Of a DNA stretch of 64,000 nucleotides, positions 1 to 11,814 are shown piece by piece. The stretch's first letter is position 1. Each line of letters starts with the position of its first letter. A model generated the notes under the pieces. That model saw only the letters and a program-made list of their open reading frames with translations. It was not told the origin of the DNA and did not search any database. Made by a program: the position numbers and the translations under genes. The DNA comes from Piliocolobus tephrosceles (Eukaryota > Chordata > Mammalia > Primates > Cercopithecidae). The DNA lies in contig NC_045436.1 in the NCBI RefSeq assembly GCF_002776525.5, positions 6,549,918-6,613,917 of the forward strand, given 5' to 3'.

Positions 1-150
1 ATACATTTTATTCCAAAGTGTTTAGATGCTGTCCGCTGGTAAAATGGGAACTCCAGGCCAGGCTGGACAGAGACTAGGGCATTAGTAAGTCAGGGAAGGA
101 GAGGGCATCAAAGAGAGCAGTGGTGTGGCCAACTGGTATGAAAGCAGTTG

Positions 151-424
151 GGCCAGTGCAGTGGCTCATGCCCATAATCCAACAAGCAGGAGGATCATGG
201 GAGGCCAGGAGTTCAAGACCAGCCTTGGCAACACAGCAAGACCCTGTCTCTACCAAAAATGTTTTTTAAATTTTAAAAATTAGCCAGGTGTGGTGATGTG
301 TGTGCCTGTGGTCCCAGCTCCTCGGGAGGCTAAGGTGAGATCACTTGAGCCCAGGAGTTTGAGGCTGCAGTGAGCCATAACTGTGCCACTGTACTCCTGC
401 CTGGGTGACAGAGCAGGACTCTGG
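151..424 (+). repeat. Alu SINE, old and diverged (AluJ-like)
   Basis: Starts ggccagtgcagtggctcatg. It has both monomers with a short A-rich linker (about 253-282) and ends with gggtgacagagcagg. Heavy divergence and lack of a long A-tail suggest an old subfamily. Confidence 0.85.
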
Positions 425-2668
425 GAGTCAGGGATTAATCCATCAAGGCTCCCCCATCACCAAAAAGAAGGGGCAGGGCTTGGCCTTCTCCCGTTCACAT
501 TCTCCTTAAGTTGCATGTGAGTCTCCTCCCCATCAGTGCCCCGGCTGGTGTACAAGCCATTTACTGAGCAGTCATTGCACTGACACTTTATACATTATTG
601 TGCTAGCCCTGTGGTTCCTCTGTACACAGCTATGTGCAGGCAGCATACGGTGGACCTCCACTAGTACAGGCAGCTGGTGTGACACCACTGGAGTGACAAC
701 AGGTGCTGAAGTGATGCGGACAGGGACAGGAGAAGGAGGAGGAAATGCACCAAAGGCAAACCTCACTGGTCCCATAATTCTGCCTGACCCCAGCTTTCTC
801 TTATGTCGAGAGCTTCATAACACTTGGCAGAGTTAACATTACTCCTGACTCAGTACAAATGTCCTAACCACCCGAGTCAAATAACTTGCTACGTGGCACT
901 GTGAAGACAATCAGGATACGGTTCTTTCGACCATAAGGACAAGAGCTCAGTGAACTCTGAAGTCCACTGATGTTTGCACAAGGAATTTATGTTTCTACAG
1001 AATAATGTTGGATGATTACTTTGGATATTGTTATAGTATACGCCAGAATATGAAAAATAGAAAAATAATTTTTTTCCCATTTTCATGGGAGAACTTGTAG
1101 AAGGCAAGAGAAAAGGTGAATGAAAAACATAATCAAGAGCAAAGATGGAAGTAGATCCATACCTTTGTGTCATGAGTTTCTTGTTCTAATTAAAAACAAA
1201 ATTGCCATCTTAGACTGGCACTGGGTATGCAGTGTACTTCTGATTTTCTCCCACTGTCTGCACTTATGATAGATGGAACATCAGCTATTCTTCAGCTTTA
1301 ACCACAAAACCATAAACAACTGTCTCAATATACTAGAAAATTAATCATCAAAATGCTAAATAAGCATGATATTATTAGCTTCATTAAGCACATAAAACAA
1401 GGGCTGGAGGAGAAAACAGATTTCAGAGAAACACAGCCTGCCTCTTTACTTATTCAGAATTGAGGAGGAAAAAGCATTTTCAACATATGCATAAGCCCTT
1501 GAGATTTACCTTCTCATCAGTATCAACTAGCAACTTTAAAACAAAACCCTAAATGGCATGATAATGCAACCAAGTGGGGAAAAACTAATGTCTGAAGTTT
1601 TGACGTGATTGAATTAACCAACGGAACCAAGAACAACAACAGAATACAGGAAAAAGAGGCACCTGTTTATTATTTGTGTGATCAGACATTAGGCAGGTCT
1701 TAAATTTTATTTTAGAAGGGATGTGCCAAATTTGGGGAGCAGAATATGAAGAAGACTTCTAGAAGCACCTAGGAAGAGAAACTCAATGTGAGCTCCAGAT
1801 AAAATTAACTTAGAAGTCAAAGGAGGGGTGAAAGCTGAAGTTGATCCATGGGAAGCAGAGTCAAGCCCGAAAGAATGCAGGGGCATAAGGCCCACTTCTC
1901 CAAGACTGCTTCTGAGTAATGGCCATTCTCTTTCAGAAAAGCAGACCTAAATCATGGATTTGTCCACAGTCCAGCCCAGGTGGACATACAACAAGAGGAC
2001 CACAGGCACTATCTACCAAAAGCTGGCACATCACTGGGCCACAAAACCAGAAGTTGATCCTCAATACTTATTGAAGGGAAGGCACTAATTTGGGCACTGA
2101 GAAGGGGATAGATAATAAAGCCTAAACATTTTTCCTAACCTGAAGAAATTTAGAATCTGCCAGAGAAAATTTAAAGGCATTAAAATTAGCTGAGTAAATT
2201 GCTGTTCAGATTGACTAAGTGACTTGTTCAGGCTCACAAGGTTAATAATTTGTGGAATGATGTTTAGCTTTCTTTCAGGAAATGAGGAACCAAGTAATAT
2301 TAAGAATACAGGTTACATAGAGGTGAATAGTGTATTTATTTTACTTTGTTAAAGCCAGATAACCTCTAAGGACTACGGCTAATTGCTTTTAAATCATCAC
2401 CAATAATAACGAATATACTTCAATATCTGGTTCTCAGCTGAGCTTTTCATGATCATGGGGAGAAACATGATAAATTCCTGTTTCTTGCAGGATGACAATG
2501 CAGTTTTTCCCAATGTCCTCCTAAATAATAACCCAATAGCATTTTAAAGCTCTTATGAGGAAAATAATGAAATCAAATGTATCAGTATAATCCTTTCCCT
2601 CATAATAAGGAGTTCTGTATTATAAAAAAGATTTGAGACTATCTACTAGATAAGGATGGTGAAGTCTC

Positions 2669-2702
2669 TTTTTTTGTTGTTTTTTTTTTTTGAGACGGAA
2701 GT
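2669..2702 (-). repeat. Truncated Alu stub (poly-T plus Alu start)
   Basis: A poly-T run followed by gagacgga, the usual antisense Alu beginning, then unrelated sequence. Only the tail and a few bases of the 3' end remain. It could also be a simple T-rich tract. Confidence 0.45.
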
Positions 2703-3287
2703 TTCTTATGTCTCACTCCAGCAGAATCACAAAGTAAGAAAAAGATAGCACAGGGATTAAGAAAAGTTTATGAGGTAAAAGAAAGAAATAATCTCTCTTC
2801 CTTTTCCCTAAAGTAAGTCGATTGGAACTGACACCTCAGCACCTTCAAGGACATTAGCAGTAAGACTTCCCTTCAAACCAAAGGAACATACTTACTCGCC
2901 TTAGAACTCCTCAACAGCTATTTAGTCCTATACCTGAACCACCGTATCATATTTCCATCATAGCAACCAATCGTCTCACTTTTAATTGAGAGTTAAGTAT
3001 TGTACCAACTCAAAGCTTCTTTTTTCTCAGAAGAGAAGGGGGTAATTTCATTTCCACACTTCTCATTAATTCTCCCTGTTCTTTAGCCTTTGGTGGTGGG
3101 GAGAGCCGGGGGTGGGGGGTAAGAAAACGTAGACCAGAGAGGAAGCAGCCCTTACACGCTAAAAACCCAAGGATGGCCTTGGTAAGAATGTATGGGGAGT
3201 GCCCAGCAGATGTCACCACAGGAGTAAAGATTAATTCTGGAAAAGAAAATGTTTGAGCCATGCACAAAACAGCTTCTCTGTCATTAC

Positions 3288-3361
3288 CTTCTTTTGGCTT
3301 CTTCATACTGTAGGCTTAGCCTGACCTTTTCAGCTAAATTTGATCTACTTCTCACTCCAAT
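3288..3361 (-). CDS. WWC2: WWC2 coding exon 8 (start of second coiled coil)
   Basis: This 74-bp exon follows a long pyrimidine tract and ccactag (AG 3363-3362) and ends before gtaatg (3287 downward). It starts in phase 0 and encodes IGVRSRSNLAEKVRLSLQ then YEEAKR, plus two bases (AG) of a Ser codon to be completed by the next exon. SNLAEKVRL(S/R)L(Q/R)YEEAKR is nearly invariant among WWC proteins (KIBRA NNQLAEKVRLRLRYEEAKRR). The continuing block (SMANLKIELSKLDSEAW in human WWC2, from memory) was looked for below 3288 on the minus strand and not found, so exon 9 lies outside the window. Confidence 0.94.
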
Positions 3362-4410
3362 CTAGTGGAAAAAAAAAGGAAAAAAGTCAATTAACTCTGC
3401 TAATGAATGAAGTAAATTGCTTTTGTTTCTAGGAAGTATGTGCAATTGAAAAGTTAAAGAAGATGGTACTGAAATTGGGAAACACCAATTTAAAAAGACA
3501 CTTATTTTATTGTCTCAGTAGGGGCAAAACATTTCTTTCAATTCAAGCTCATCTGTTTTTCAAAGACTCTAACATTATTTTCTCTACACGTTAAATTCAA
3601 GATAAAAAATATCCTGATATCGTAAATACCAAGGTAAATGTGTCTGGTATCTTAGAGTTTATGAAGGGTGTACAGGTCAATAAAATTTATGAACTGGAAC
3701 TAATTTCTTTGCCTTTATGAGCCTAATTTCTAGCATTTAGCTTTCAACTGTACAAAATATAAACTAAGTTCAAAAATTAATTTTCAAATAGGTAAGCCCT
3801 ATTGTTGATCTCTGTTTTACTTTCACAGCACATATTTCAAAGCAGCATAAAAGAATATGAAAATAAATGGGAATGTATTGAGAAGTAAATACTTGCTAAT
3901 GGCATCCCAAAATGGAGAAGGTAAAATAGTTAACAATAGCCAAGCCACATTAAATATTTAAATGGCAGATATAAATCACAGATTAAACATTTTAATATAA
4001 TCAACTAAGATTTACAAAAACAAGTTTTCTTCTTAGTCTTAAAAGGCATGTTTTTCTGTTTCTCATTGGCCTAATGTTTATTTGAAAGAATCTAAATTTC
4101 CAAGACTCTAAATGTAATGGGAAAAAGTTAAATTCTCACATGCCTCTAGCCTTTTAATGTGTCTTTAAAGGAATATAGCATGAGAAAGTTTGAACAAAGC
4201 TATTCATATGGACAAATCCTGACACGCTTGGCACCTAGATAGAAAAGATGAGGCTATGATTTTTAAAATTAATCTTATGAGAATGAAACACTGAACGCAC
4301 ACAGCCAGAATCCAAGTCACATATACTTCTGGTTCCAGTTTACCATCCACATTGCAAGTAAGGCCCATCAAGGACAACACTGGGCCAACTCTTCAACATA
4401 GATAACTTAC
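3362..4410 (-). other. WWC2 intron 7
   Basis: 1,049 bp of AT-rich sequence with no repeat or gene that I recognise. Confidence 0.8.
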
Positions 4411-4557
4411 ATCTCCGGAAATGCTTGTTTGTGACCCAGCATCAAGGGTCTGTCTGGAGAGAGATAAATGAGAGTTCACAGGACTAGATCTCAAATCTGG
4501 CTCAGATCTGCCAATGTTCTGATCCAAATGAAACCGCTCCTGCAGCTTAGCAAGACT
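4411..4557 (-). CDS. WWC2: WWC2 coding exon 7 (Ser/Thr-rich linker, symmetric exon)
   Basis: This 147-bp exon follows ttctgaacag (AG 4559-4558) and ends before gtaagt (4410 downward). It is flanked by phase-0 introns and so is exactly 49 codons: SLAKLQERFHLDQNIGRSEP, then a Ser-rich stretch (DLRSSPVNSHLSLSRQ) and TLDAGSQTSISGD. KIBRA has SLAMLKDGFRTDRGSHSDLW and SSQTDISGS here, so the ends are conserved while the middle is divergent and low-complexity. The Ser-Pro and Ser-rich motifs could be phosphorylated (inference). Because it is 0-0 symmetric, it could be skipped without a frameshift. Confidence 0.96.
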
Positions 4558-5461
4558 CTGTTCAGAAAACACAAAGTTTTTCATAAATGTAAGAGAGCAA
4601 AACTTCCCTACCAGGTGAAATTAAAAGGAAAGAAATAATCTCAATGGAAAAAAACAACTACTTTATTTAGTAGGTACTTACCACTTTATATAATTGAAAA
4701 AATAATAGTAGGATATAATTTTGCACCTACATACGTGTGACTTCGGAAGCGAGATCGTATTAAACCAGTTGTCTTATCTTTCCCAAGATAGCATTTTCCT
4801 ATGAATGGTATCTTTAAAATACATGCATGTCTTATTTTGAAAAATTTCATTAAGAAGTTGCCTCTATTTCAATAGGAAGCCACTCACTTTATGCAACTGA
4901 AATTCTGGAAACACAATATCTATAATGTAATCTCTCATTTTAGATACAGTAAGAGAATTTCCTACTTTGAAGGCTTCTTCAATTATGCCATTGTACATCT
5001 GGACAGGACCCAAGAGATTATTTAGCTCACATCAACATTAGGGATTAGGAAACTGAGGCTCAGAAGTTGCTAATGAATGGCACAGGCATCAAACAAGCCC
5101 ATCTGTGTGTCTACTGCATGGCACTGCCTGTAGCGACATGTTTGGCTTGGTAAAGAGAATAATCAAAAGCAAATGTGCCTGCTGTGGGCACTCAGGTTTA
5201 ATACACTGTGTTTACTTTAGAGGGAGGATATGAACAAGTGAAAGTATTGAAAAGGAAAGACTAATCTGAATCACTTAAAACAGTAAAATGGAAACCCTAC
5301 AGTAATACTAATAAAATGATAAGAAATGATTATCATCAACAAAAGAACCTGTATTTAATCCTGACATTTAAAATTTTCATGATTAGGAGGAATTAGAAAT
5401 ATCAGAGATCAGGAATTTTTTACCTAACTTTCTCTATTTTCTTTCAAAGGGATATTAATAT

Positions 5462-5484
5462 TATATATATATATATATATATAT
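5462..5484. repeat. (TA)n microsatellite
   Basis: About 11 uninterrupted TA units, likely length-polymorphic. Confidence 0.9.
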
Positions 5485-5752
5485 GAGGATAAAACATAAA
5501 TGGTCACATCAAATAATATAGAAAAGAACAAAAAAACCTTTTAGTGACCTTGTGCAAGTCTTTTCCATTTTTCCATCTATACAGTGAAAAAAAGTCAGTG
5601 TTCTTCAAACTTATCTGTGATGGCAATGCATTCAATCAATTTAGCAGGTTGTTACTAGTATTCTTTTTAAAAGAAATAGAAGATACTAGAAAATAAATCG
5701 GAGTACATCACCAGCATTAAGAATACACATATTTCTGTGAAATTCATTTTGA

Positions 5753-5782
5753 GTGTGTATGTGTGTGCACGCGCGTGCACAC
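5753..5782. repeat. Alternating purine-pyrimidine tract with 20-bp palindrome
   Basis: Thirty bases of strict purine-pyrimidine alternation. Positions 5763-5782 (gtgtgcacgcgcgtgcacac) are a perfect self-complementary palindrome. Such tracts can form Z-DNA or a cruciform in supercoiled DNA. Confidence 0.85.
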
Positions 5783-6202
5783 CTGTGTATCTATAGGTAC
5801 ACACAATTGTGTGTTACTGGGTTTTGATGTAAAATCTATTTCTTACTGTGGTCAAAGAGGTTTGAAAGTCACAGAAGATATCGAAAGTTCCTTGTAACTC
5901 TATTGTCAATCTCTGTATCTACTAATTAATTATTCTATGTACTTTAGTAACTAAAAAGAAATCTAATCTTTTAATTTAATCGGGCCTGCAGATGAATCCA
6001 AAGTTTATAGGAAAAATGAAAGATGACCTAAAATTGTTGAATTAAAAGGTTCCAATGTAAATTTGTTCCAGTTCTATTAACTTTTTTTTTTTTTAAAGGA
6101 CCTATGACACGCATTTCTGGAATTACTGACTTAATCAGCAAGACAATTGCAGAACAAAACCAAAATACACACCAGTGAAGCCCTGCACATGTTATATATA
6201 TG

Positions 6203-6432
6203 GTAAAACCACATTAACCCAGCCTGCCTGGGCTTGAACCACAGTCTTGCTGCTTACCAGCTGTATGACTTTAAAGAAACTTTAATTTTTCTGTGCTGTA
6301 ATTTCCTCATCTGTAAGCTGAGAATAATAATAGTGCCTACCTTTACTGGCTGTTGTGAAGATCAAGGGAATTATTTATATGCAAGGCAGTTAGAAGAATG
6401 CCTGGCACAAAGTCAGTATTTATGAGTATTTG
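6203..6432 (+). repeat. MIR SINE
   Basis: Matches the MIR core: ttgctgcttaccagctgtat, then cctcatctgtaa and gtgcctacctttactgg, ending cctggcacaaagtcag. Old tRNA-derived SINE, sense orientation. Confidence 0.8.
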
Positions 6433-7421
6433 CTGTTATTATTGTTGTCTTTTCTATTAGATTTTTTCTTGCAAGTAATGCAAAATTATATGGATCCAAG
6501 AACATTTATCTATATTCAATTCATATTTTGAAAACCAACATCAAGTAGTTAAATATGGTATTTAAATGTAGATGTTCTATTGAGAATGTAAACATCATCA
6601 GTGACTCTAACATTTTCACAAAGATGCGGACTGAATTATTCCTCAGCTAAGTAAGAACTCCAAATATATGAAATAAGAATTCTTAGTGTTTGTGATAATT
6701 ATGGGATGGAGGGAAGGAGAGGAAGAGAGACACTCTTAAAAAAACACTTGACTGTATTTGATAAGTATAGATATTCAGAATACTGATCACTTAATGGCTA
6801 TTTTGTTTTTTCTACACATGCTGCTGGATCACTGGGAGTGAAGACCCACGGGCTGAGAAGTGGACGGGTTTAGTCAGGGGATCTACGGCCATGGGCAGCT
6901 TTCCGAGGGTAACTGTATAGGCATCCCCCAGCTGGGTCAGCACTCCCTACCTCTCAGCTGGCACCCCAGAATCAACTGGGTCGGAAAACTTTTCTAAGCT
7001 CCTCACATAGTCTCATCCCCAAAAGGCAAGCCTTCTACTTACTGATGGCAAATGACATATCCCTTGTGTATCCTGGGCTGAGATTCTGCTTATTGGGGTC
7101 CCACAGGAAGTTTTCAGTGAGTTTCAGGGTGCACCAAGATGTTAATCTCCTTACATGAGCTCCAGGCCCCACCACCCACTATCTCAAAGGCCATCCAAAG
7201 GCTGCTTACAACGAAGAGTACAGTCACTTGGAATCACTCTGCTCTCCTCCAAGGCAGCAGGCTCCCTCTGTGCCTGCAACCATCTCCACAGGACCCATTC
7301 TGCACAAACACGGCTGAGGTGGAAGGTCACCCAGATCTCAGGGAGCACTTCTGCCCCAGTAAGAGTTTCTGGGGGCCTCAGAAGGTAGAAGTTTAGCTTA
7401 ACAAAATGTTTTACAATGTAC

Positions 7422-7551
7422 CTGCATCAGATCTTGTTTTTCTTTTTCTCCTGAGCTGATGGCTTTTCTGATAGATTTTAGTTCTGTTAGAATGGCTTTG
7501 GCTTCACTGAGTTCATACCCGCTCTGGCCTCCAGACATTTTTTTATCAATT
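7422..7551 (-). CDS. WWC2: WWC2 coding exon 6 (coiled-coil segment, IDKKMSGGQSGYELSEAK)
   Basis: This 130-bp exon begins after ttttcacag (AG 7553-7552) and ends before gtacat (7421 downward). The first base completes the Gln codon of exon 5. Then 43 codons follow from IDKKMSGGQS to GEKEKQDLMQ, ending in phase 0. KIBRA has IDKKMSDAQGSYKLDEAQ at this place, so this is the paralogous position with WWC2-type residues. The Lys/Glu-rich helix ELKSIRKAISSGEKEKQ is predicted to extend the coiled coil. The donor is a weaker gtacat, unlike the gtaag-type donors of neighbouring exons. Confidence 0.96.
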
Positions 7552-7716
7552 CTGTGAAAAGAGAAAAAGAAAGAAAAAATATCAAAGAATGATAGCATAT
7601 AAGTTAAACAGACAGTAGGAATTGGTTTCAGAATTGTCTAAGTTGGATGATTATTTCACTTCTGACTCTCATATACCAGCAATCATCTTTTCAGGTGGTT
7701 TCTCCTCACTTCTCTC

Positions 7717-7958
7717 TTTTTTTTTTTTGAGATGAAGTCTTGTTCTGTTGCCCAGGCAGGAGTGCAGGTGTGCAATCTGGGCTCACTGCAACCTATGCCT
7801 CCTGGGTTCAAGTAATTCTCCTGCCTCAGCCTCCCAAGTAGCTAGATTATAGGCGCCTGCCACAATGCCCGGCTAATTTTTGTACTTTTGATAATGACAG
7901 AGTTTCACCGTGTTGGCCAGGCTTGAACTCCTGACCCTGTGATCCGCACACCTTGGCC
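7717..7958 (-). repeat. Alu SINE, 5'-truncated
   Basis: Antisense Alu: poly-T, gagatgaagtcttgttctgt, ending at ccttggcc, so about 40 bp of the Alu 5' end is missing. It lies only 166 bp upstream of exon 6 in transcript orientation. Confidence 0.9.
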
Positions 7959-8119
7959 CCTCCTTTCTCTTTTAATCACAGGCGGCTAAGATTTCTCCCA
8001 TCCCTCACTTCAAACCCAGTCCACTTCTAATCACTTTCAGGCTCAAATAAATGCATGTCTTTTTGCCTTCAACCTGTTTGAATGATCCCACTGCTGGCTG
8101 AACCCAAATCTTATCAAGT

Positions 8120-8283
8120 CTTCACCCAAGAAAGGTAAAAGACATGGGCAAATGCTTTAGCAGAAGAACACAGAGGCATTCTGGTCTTCACCCAAGAAAG
8201 GTAAAAGAACACACTGATTCTGGTCTTCACCCAAGAAAGGTAAAAGACATGGGCAAATGCTTTAGCAGAAGAACACAGAGGCA
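8120..8283. repeat. Local tandem duplication, three partial copies
   Basis: The block cttcacccaagaaaggtaaa begins at 8120, 8186 and 8225. The first and third copies share about 58 bp, running on to acatgggcaaatgctttagc and agaagaacacagaggca. The middle copy is shortened to 39 bp. Near-identical copies imply a recent event. Confidence 0.9.
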
Positions 8284-8444
8284 AGTAAACTGCCACCTAC
8301 TTTTACATAATGTTTTGCTATAATGTCTGTGCAAAACCTGGCACACGGCCTGCAGCTTGGGAGGCCTTTAATACATGGTTAATACATAAATTATTTATAT
8401 TAGTGAGTATCCTATAATGTTTGGATTGTGTGGTTAGTTTCTTA

Positions 8445-8472
8445 TTTCTCTCTCTCTCTCTCTATATATATA
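8445..8472. repeat. (CT)n(TA)n microsatellite
   Basis: A CT run followed directly by tatatatata. Confidence 0.85.
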
Positions 8473-8771
8473 ATACAGTATTTATTCTGCTTTTATGAAA
8501 GTTATGAGTCAAGATAGAATTGCTTGACTTGCTGAATGAGTTCAAACTTAGGGAAACAGCAGAAGGGCAGTAGTCATTTCTCAACTCATATTGGATAAAC
8601 AGCTCTTCAATGAGCTAATTTATTATCCCTGCAGAGCTGCTTACCAAGTGTCCTTACAGTTTAAATCATCACTTTAGGCTGGAGGATTTCATGTAACCTA
8701 ATTCTTTGTGTTTGAAGGGCCTAATAAAATTACCTAATTCTTTTTTAAAAAAAATAGTTTCATGTACTCTT

Positions 8772-8955
8772 CATGCTCACTCTCCTGGTCCTCCCCAGCT
8801 ATCTGTGCTGTCCGGGATTCGTTATGAATACAATTCACGATCATTCTCCCGGTCCTTCCCAGCTGCCTATGCTGGGTTTCCTTATGAATACAATTCACCA
8901 TCACTCTCCTGGTCTTCCCCAGCTACCTGTGCTGTCTGGGATTCACTATGAATTC
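8772..8955. repeat. Minisatellite-like tandem repeat, about 2.8 copies of 60-66 bp
   Basis: Units start near 8772, 8838 and 8898, each with tctcctggtc(c/t)tccccagct then a gttatgaatacaattcac-like segment. The copies are diverged by several substitutions, so this array is older than the one at 8120. Confidence 0.88.
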
Positions 8956-9369
8956 AGCACGAGTTCTCCTTGTGGGACATATGGCTATGCCTCTGCCCTA
9001 GCCAACAACTCTATGCACGTTCTTAGACATAGTTTTGGTCTTATCCAGAGTCTCTAGAGAAACAACACCTACTGAATCAGAGAAAACAGACTCTGAGCTC
9101 GTTTGGTTTAAAACATTTAATAATTAATACTTATTTGCAATGTGAAAGGTATAATCCGAAAAAGATAAAGCAATGTCATCTTAATCACTCTTCCAAACAA
9201 AGTCCACTCAAACAAGTGCAGTTTGTAGATAATGTATTTCCCCAAGTACTGTTTTAGTCACTACCTTATGCTGCTGAACAAGCAATTAAAGACTTAAAGA
9301 ACCTAAGAAAATAAACTTGATCATAAGATCATCTAATAATAAAGTACAACCAATCAAATCACAGATTAA

Positions 9370-9432
9370 ACACATGCACGTGTGCATGCACATGCGCACG
9401 CAGGCACACACACACACAGACACACACACAGT
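9370..9432. repeat. CA-rich alternating tract (Z-prone)
   Basis: 9370-9402 alternates purine and pyrimidine strictly for 33 bases (cacatgcacgtgtgcatgca within it). Imperfect (CA)n runs follow to 9432. Confidence 0.85.
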
Positions 9433-10188
9433 GTTTAGAATGGGAAGGGTCCCTAAAGATCCCCTAGACACATTTCTTCCAAATGAAGAAGTCAAGGGAG
9501 AAAGTTGATGCAAATTTATACTCCAAATTGCACAAACACTTAGCTAGTAGGGGAACTATCCTAAAATGACAGATTCAGAACTGGGGCCCTTATGACTAAC
9601 ACATTTAGAATATCTGATGGGACTAGTGAAGTACTTTGAATATCAGCTAATTCCATTTATTTGGGAAGAGATTTATCAATGGAATTTCTGACTCTCTTAA
9701 GTATTATATCCACCAACTTAGCTGAGGAAATGACTTATTAAATAAAACAAATGATATTTCCAAATATAGCATTTTGGCATTTTCAAGTGTAGCACTTTTT
9801 AACTAAAAATAAAAACTAAAATGTGGGATTTCATAAAATAGGTAGTAATAGGGGTATCTGAAACTGCGTCAAAGTGAACTTCTAAAACTCAATTTCTTCC
9901 TGTTAGTGTAAAGTCTTCAGAATTTAATGATAAAACAAATCTCTAATTCAGAAATAAATATAAACTTTATCATGTGAAAATAAAAGCAGGTGAGCTGTTT
10001 TCAGAAATAAACCCTAACATTTAAAAAATAAAAGCAGGACTGGTTGAAGACTGCTAATTTAAATTTCAGAGAGCTTTGACCACATGAACATCTCTTGGCT
10101 GTCCACTGCTCAACAGAATGCTAAATATGAAGAACACAACTCAGCTTTCATCATGGAACGCTTTTTGCTCATTTGCTCATTTTCTTTT

Positions 10189-10491
10189 CTTTTTTTTTTT
10201 TTTTTTTGAGACAGAGTCTTGCTCTGTCACCCAGGCTGGAGTGCAGTGGCCGGATCTCAGCTCACTGCAAGCTCCGCCTCCCGGGTTTACGCCATTCTCC
10301 TGCCTCAGCCTCCCGAGTAGATGGGACTACGGGCGCCCGCCACGTCGCCCGGCTAGTTTTTTGTATTTTTTAGTAGAGACGGGGTTTCACCGTGTTAGCC
10401 AGGATGGTCTCGATCTCCTGACCTCGTGATCCGCCCGTCTCGGCCTCCCAAAGTGCCGGGATTACAGGCTTGAGCCACCGCGCCCGGCCCT
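10189..10491 (-). mobile_element. AluY, near full length, with perfect 17-bp target-site duplication
   Basis: Antisense AluY with poly-T head and little divergence. It is flanked by tttgctcattttctttt at 10172-10188 and 10492-10508. The duplication on the opposite strand begins aaaag, fitting L1-endonuclease cleavage at TTTT/AA. Variants such as ggcttgagccaccgcgcccg suggest an Old World monkey AluY subfamily (from memory). Confidence 0.95.
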
Positions 10492-11814
10492 TTTGCTCAT
10501 TTTCTTTTGCCTCCTTTGAACTTCTCTACTTTACGTGCTGCCTTTTTCCTTTATTTCACTGTTTCTTGTTTTTTCTCCTCTACTTTTCATTTCCCACCTA
10601 TGCTCTTTTGACTCTAACTTGCCATAAAATTAACCGAAATAGAAGCATCGTTTGCTGACTTAAAGTATCATGCTTTTTGTTCTTAATATGAGAAGTGCCA
10701 TTTTTTTTCTTAAAATTTCTTTTGGAAGTTCTTGACTTGAGTGTGCCCTATAACTCATTTTCACTCAATATATTAGTCTCTTCTGAAAGAGAAAAGATGT
10801 TCATTTGCATTCCTTCTCTGGAAAGTGTATACCCTGAGAACCAAATTTTCACAGAATCTGTATATGCCTGTGACTTGCTGTTTCATCACTAGTCTATCTT
10901 CCAATTCTGAATGCACACTGGAGGCAGCAAATGGAAATAGGCATCTTCCTGGTATCCATTTACACATATACTACACCGCTGCTTACGCCAAAGTCAAATC
11001 TGGGACCACAAACTGAAATGAATAACGTAGAGAACAATGCCATATTTGTCTACCCAACATAAGACTATTGTACCAAGTAAAATGAAAGCTCAAGTTTAAA
11101 TTACATTATAATTCCAGATTCAACAAATACATTCCATTCTATTGTAAATAAAAGCTACAAAAGCCTACAATAAGATTCTATTTAAATCTTTTCCTGAAAT
11201 ATATTTTCTGTCACAGCCACAAATATAAATCCCTTTATAGTATCAAGAATGTGGTTTCTTAAAAAGTCCAGCTGCTGGGTTTGATTGTTGCTCATTCAGT
11301 GTTTTAGTGGTATGGTGGTTAACACTGGAATAAAAACAGCTTCATTTGGTCTATAGTTAAGGTACACAGGAGAGGTCTCTGATGTTAGATACCATATCTT
11401 TCCGCTCTTGGTTCAAGGGATTAGAATCATTGCAGGAGAATGTCTGAATTTCTACAACAAATGTCTATTGTTTTCTTGTGGAATGTTATTGACAGATTCT
11501 TAAACATGCCTTAGATTCCTATAAAAATTGCTTGCAAGCAAACTGCTTTGAAACAATACAGCATTGTTACATCAATACAACAAAGACAGCAAGTTTGGCT
11601 AACCTTTAATCCCAAATGGTGACGCGAGTTATAATTTCATGTGCCTTAAAAATGTGGAACATATGGCTAAACACTTCATGGCACTCTTCAAAGTCTGTTT
11701 TTTCTCCCCACCCCCACCACAAAGCCCTGCTTTATGCTGATAAACAATTATTAAATAACGCATTTATGTCATTCGAGTTCTGCTTGGTTTTTCAGGGAGC
11801 TCTGCAACCAGCTG

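Larger units (their letters stand above)
1..3287 (-). other. WWC2 intron 8, partial
   Basis: Intronic DNA. An old Alu lies at 151-424 and a poly-T/Alu stub at about 2669-2702. The rest (425-2668 and 2703-3287) is AT-rich and mostly unique. I recognise no gene, RNA or other repeat in it. The short ORFs here have no family resemblance. Confidence 0.8.
4558..7421 (-). other. WWC2 intron 6
   Basis: 2,864 bp. It contains a weak MIR-like piece (about 5030-5130), a (TA)n run, a Z-DNA-prone palindrome and a clear MIR. The block 6820-7390 is less AT-rich than its surroundings and resembles no repeat I know; the overlapping 85- and 77-codon ORFs there (7139-7396 and 7155-7388) have no recognisable family. 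Confidence 0.75.

Noticed and set aside
1..3287. Next WWC2 exon (exon 9) below exon 8
   Set aside because: No minus-strand block with AG/GT borders resembling the SMANLKIELSKLDSEAW continuation was seen, so it is taken to lie outside the window.
8114..8296. CRISPR-like or protein-repeat array
   Set aside because: Only three copies, unequal spacing, and primate intronic context; it is a tandem duplication. The repeated ORF residues just mirror it.
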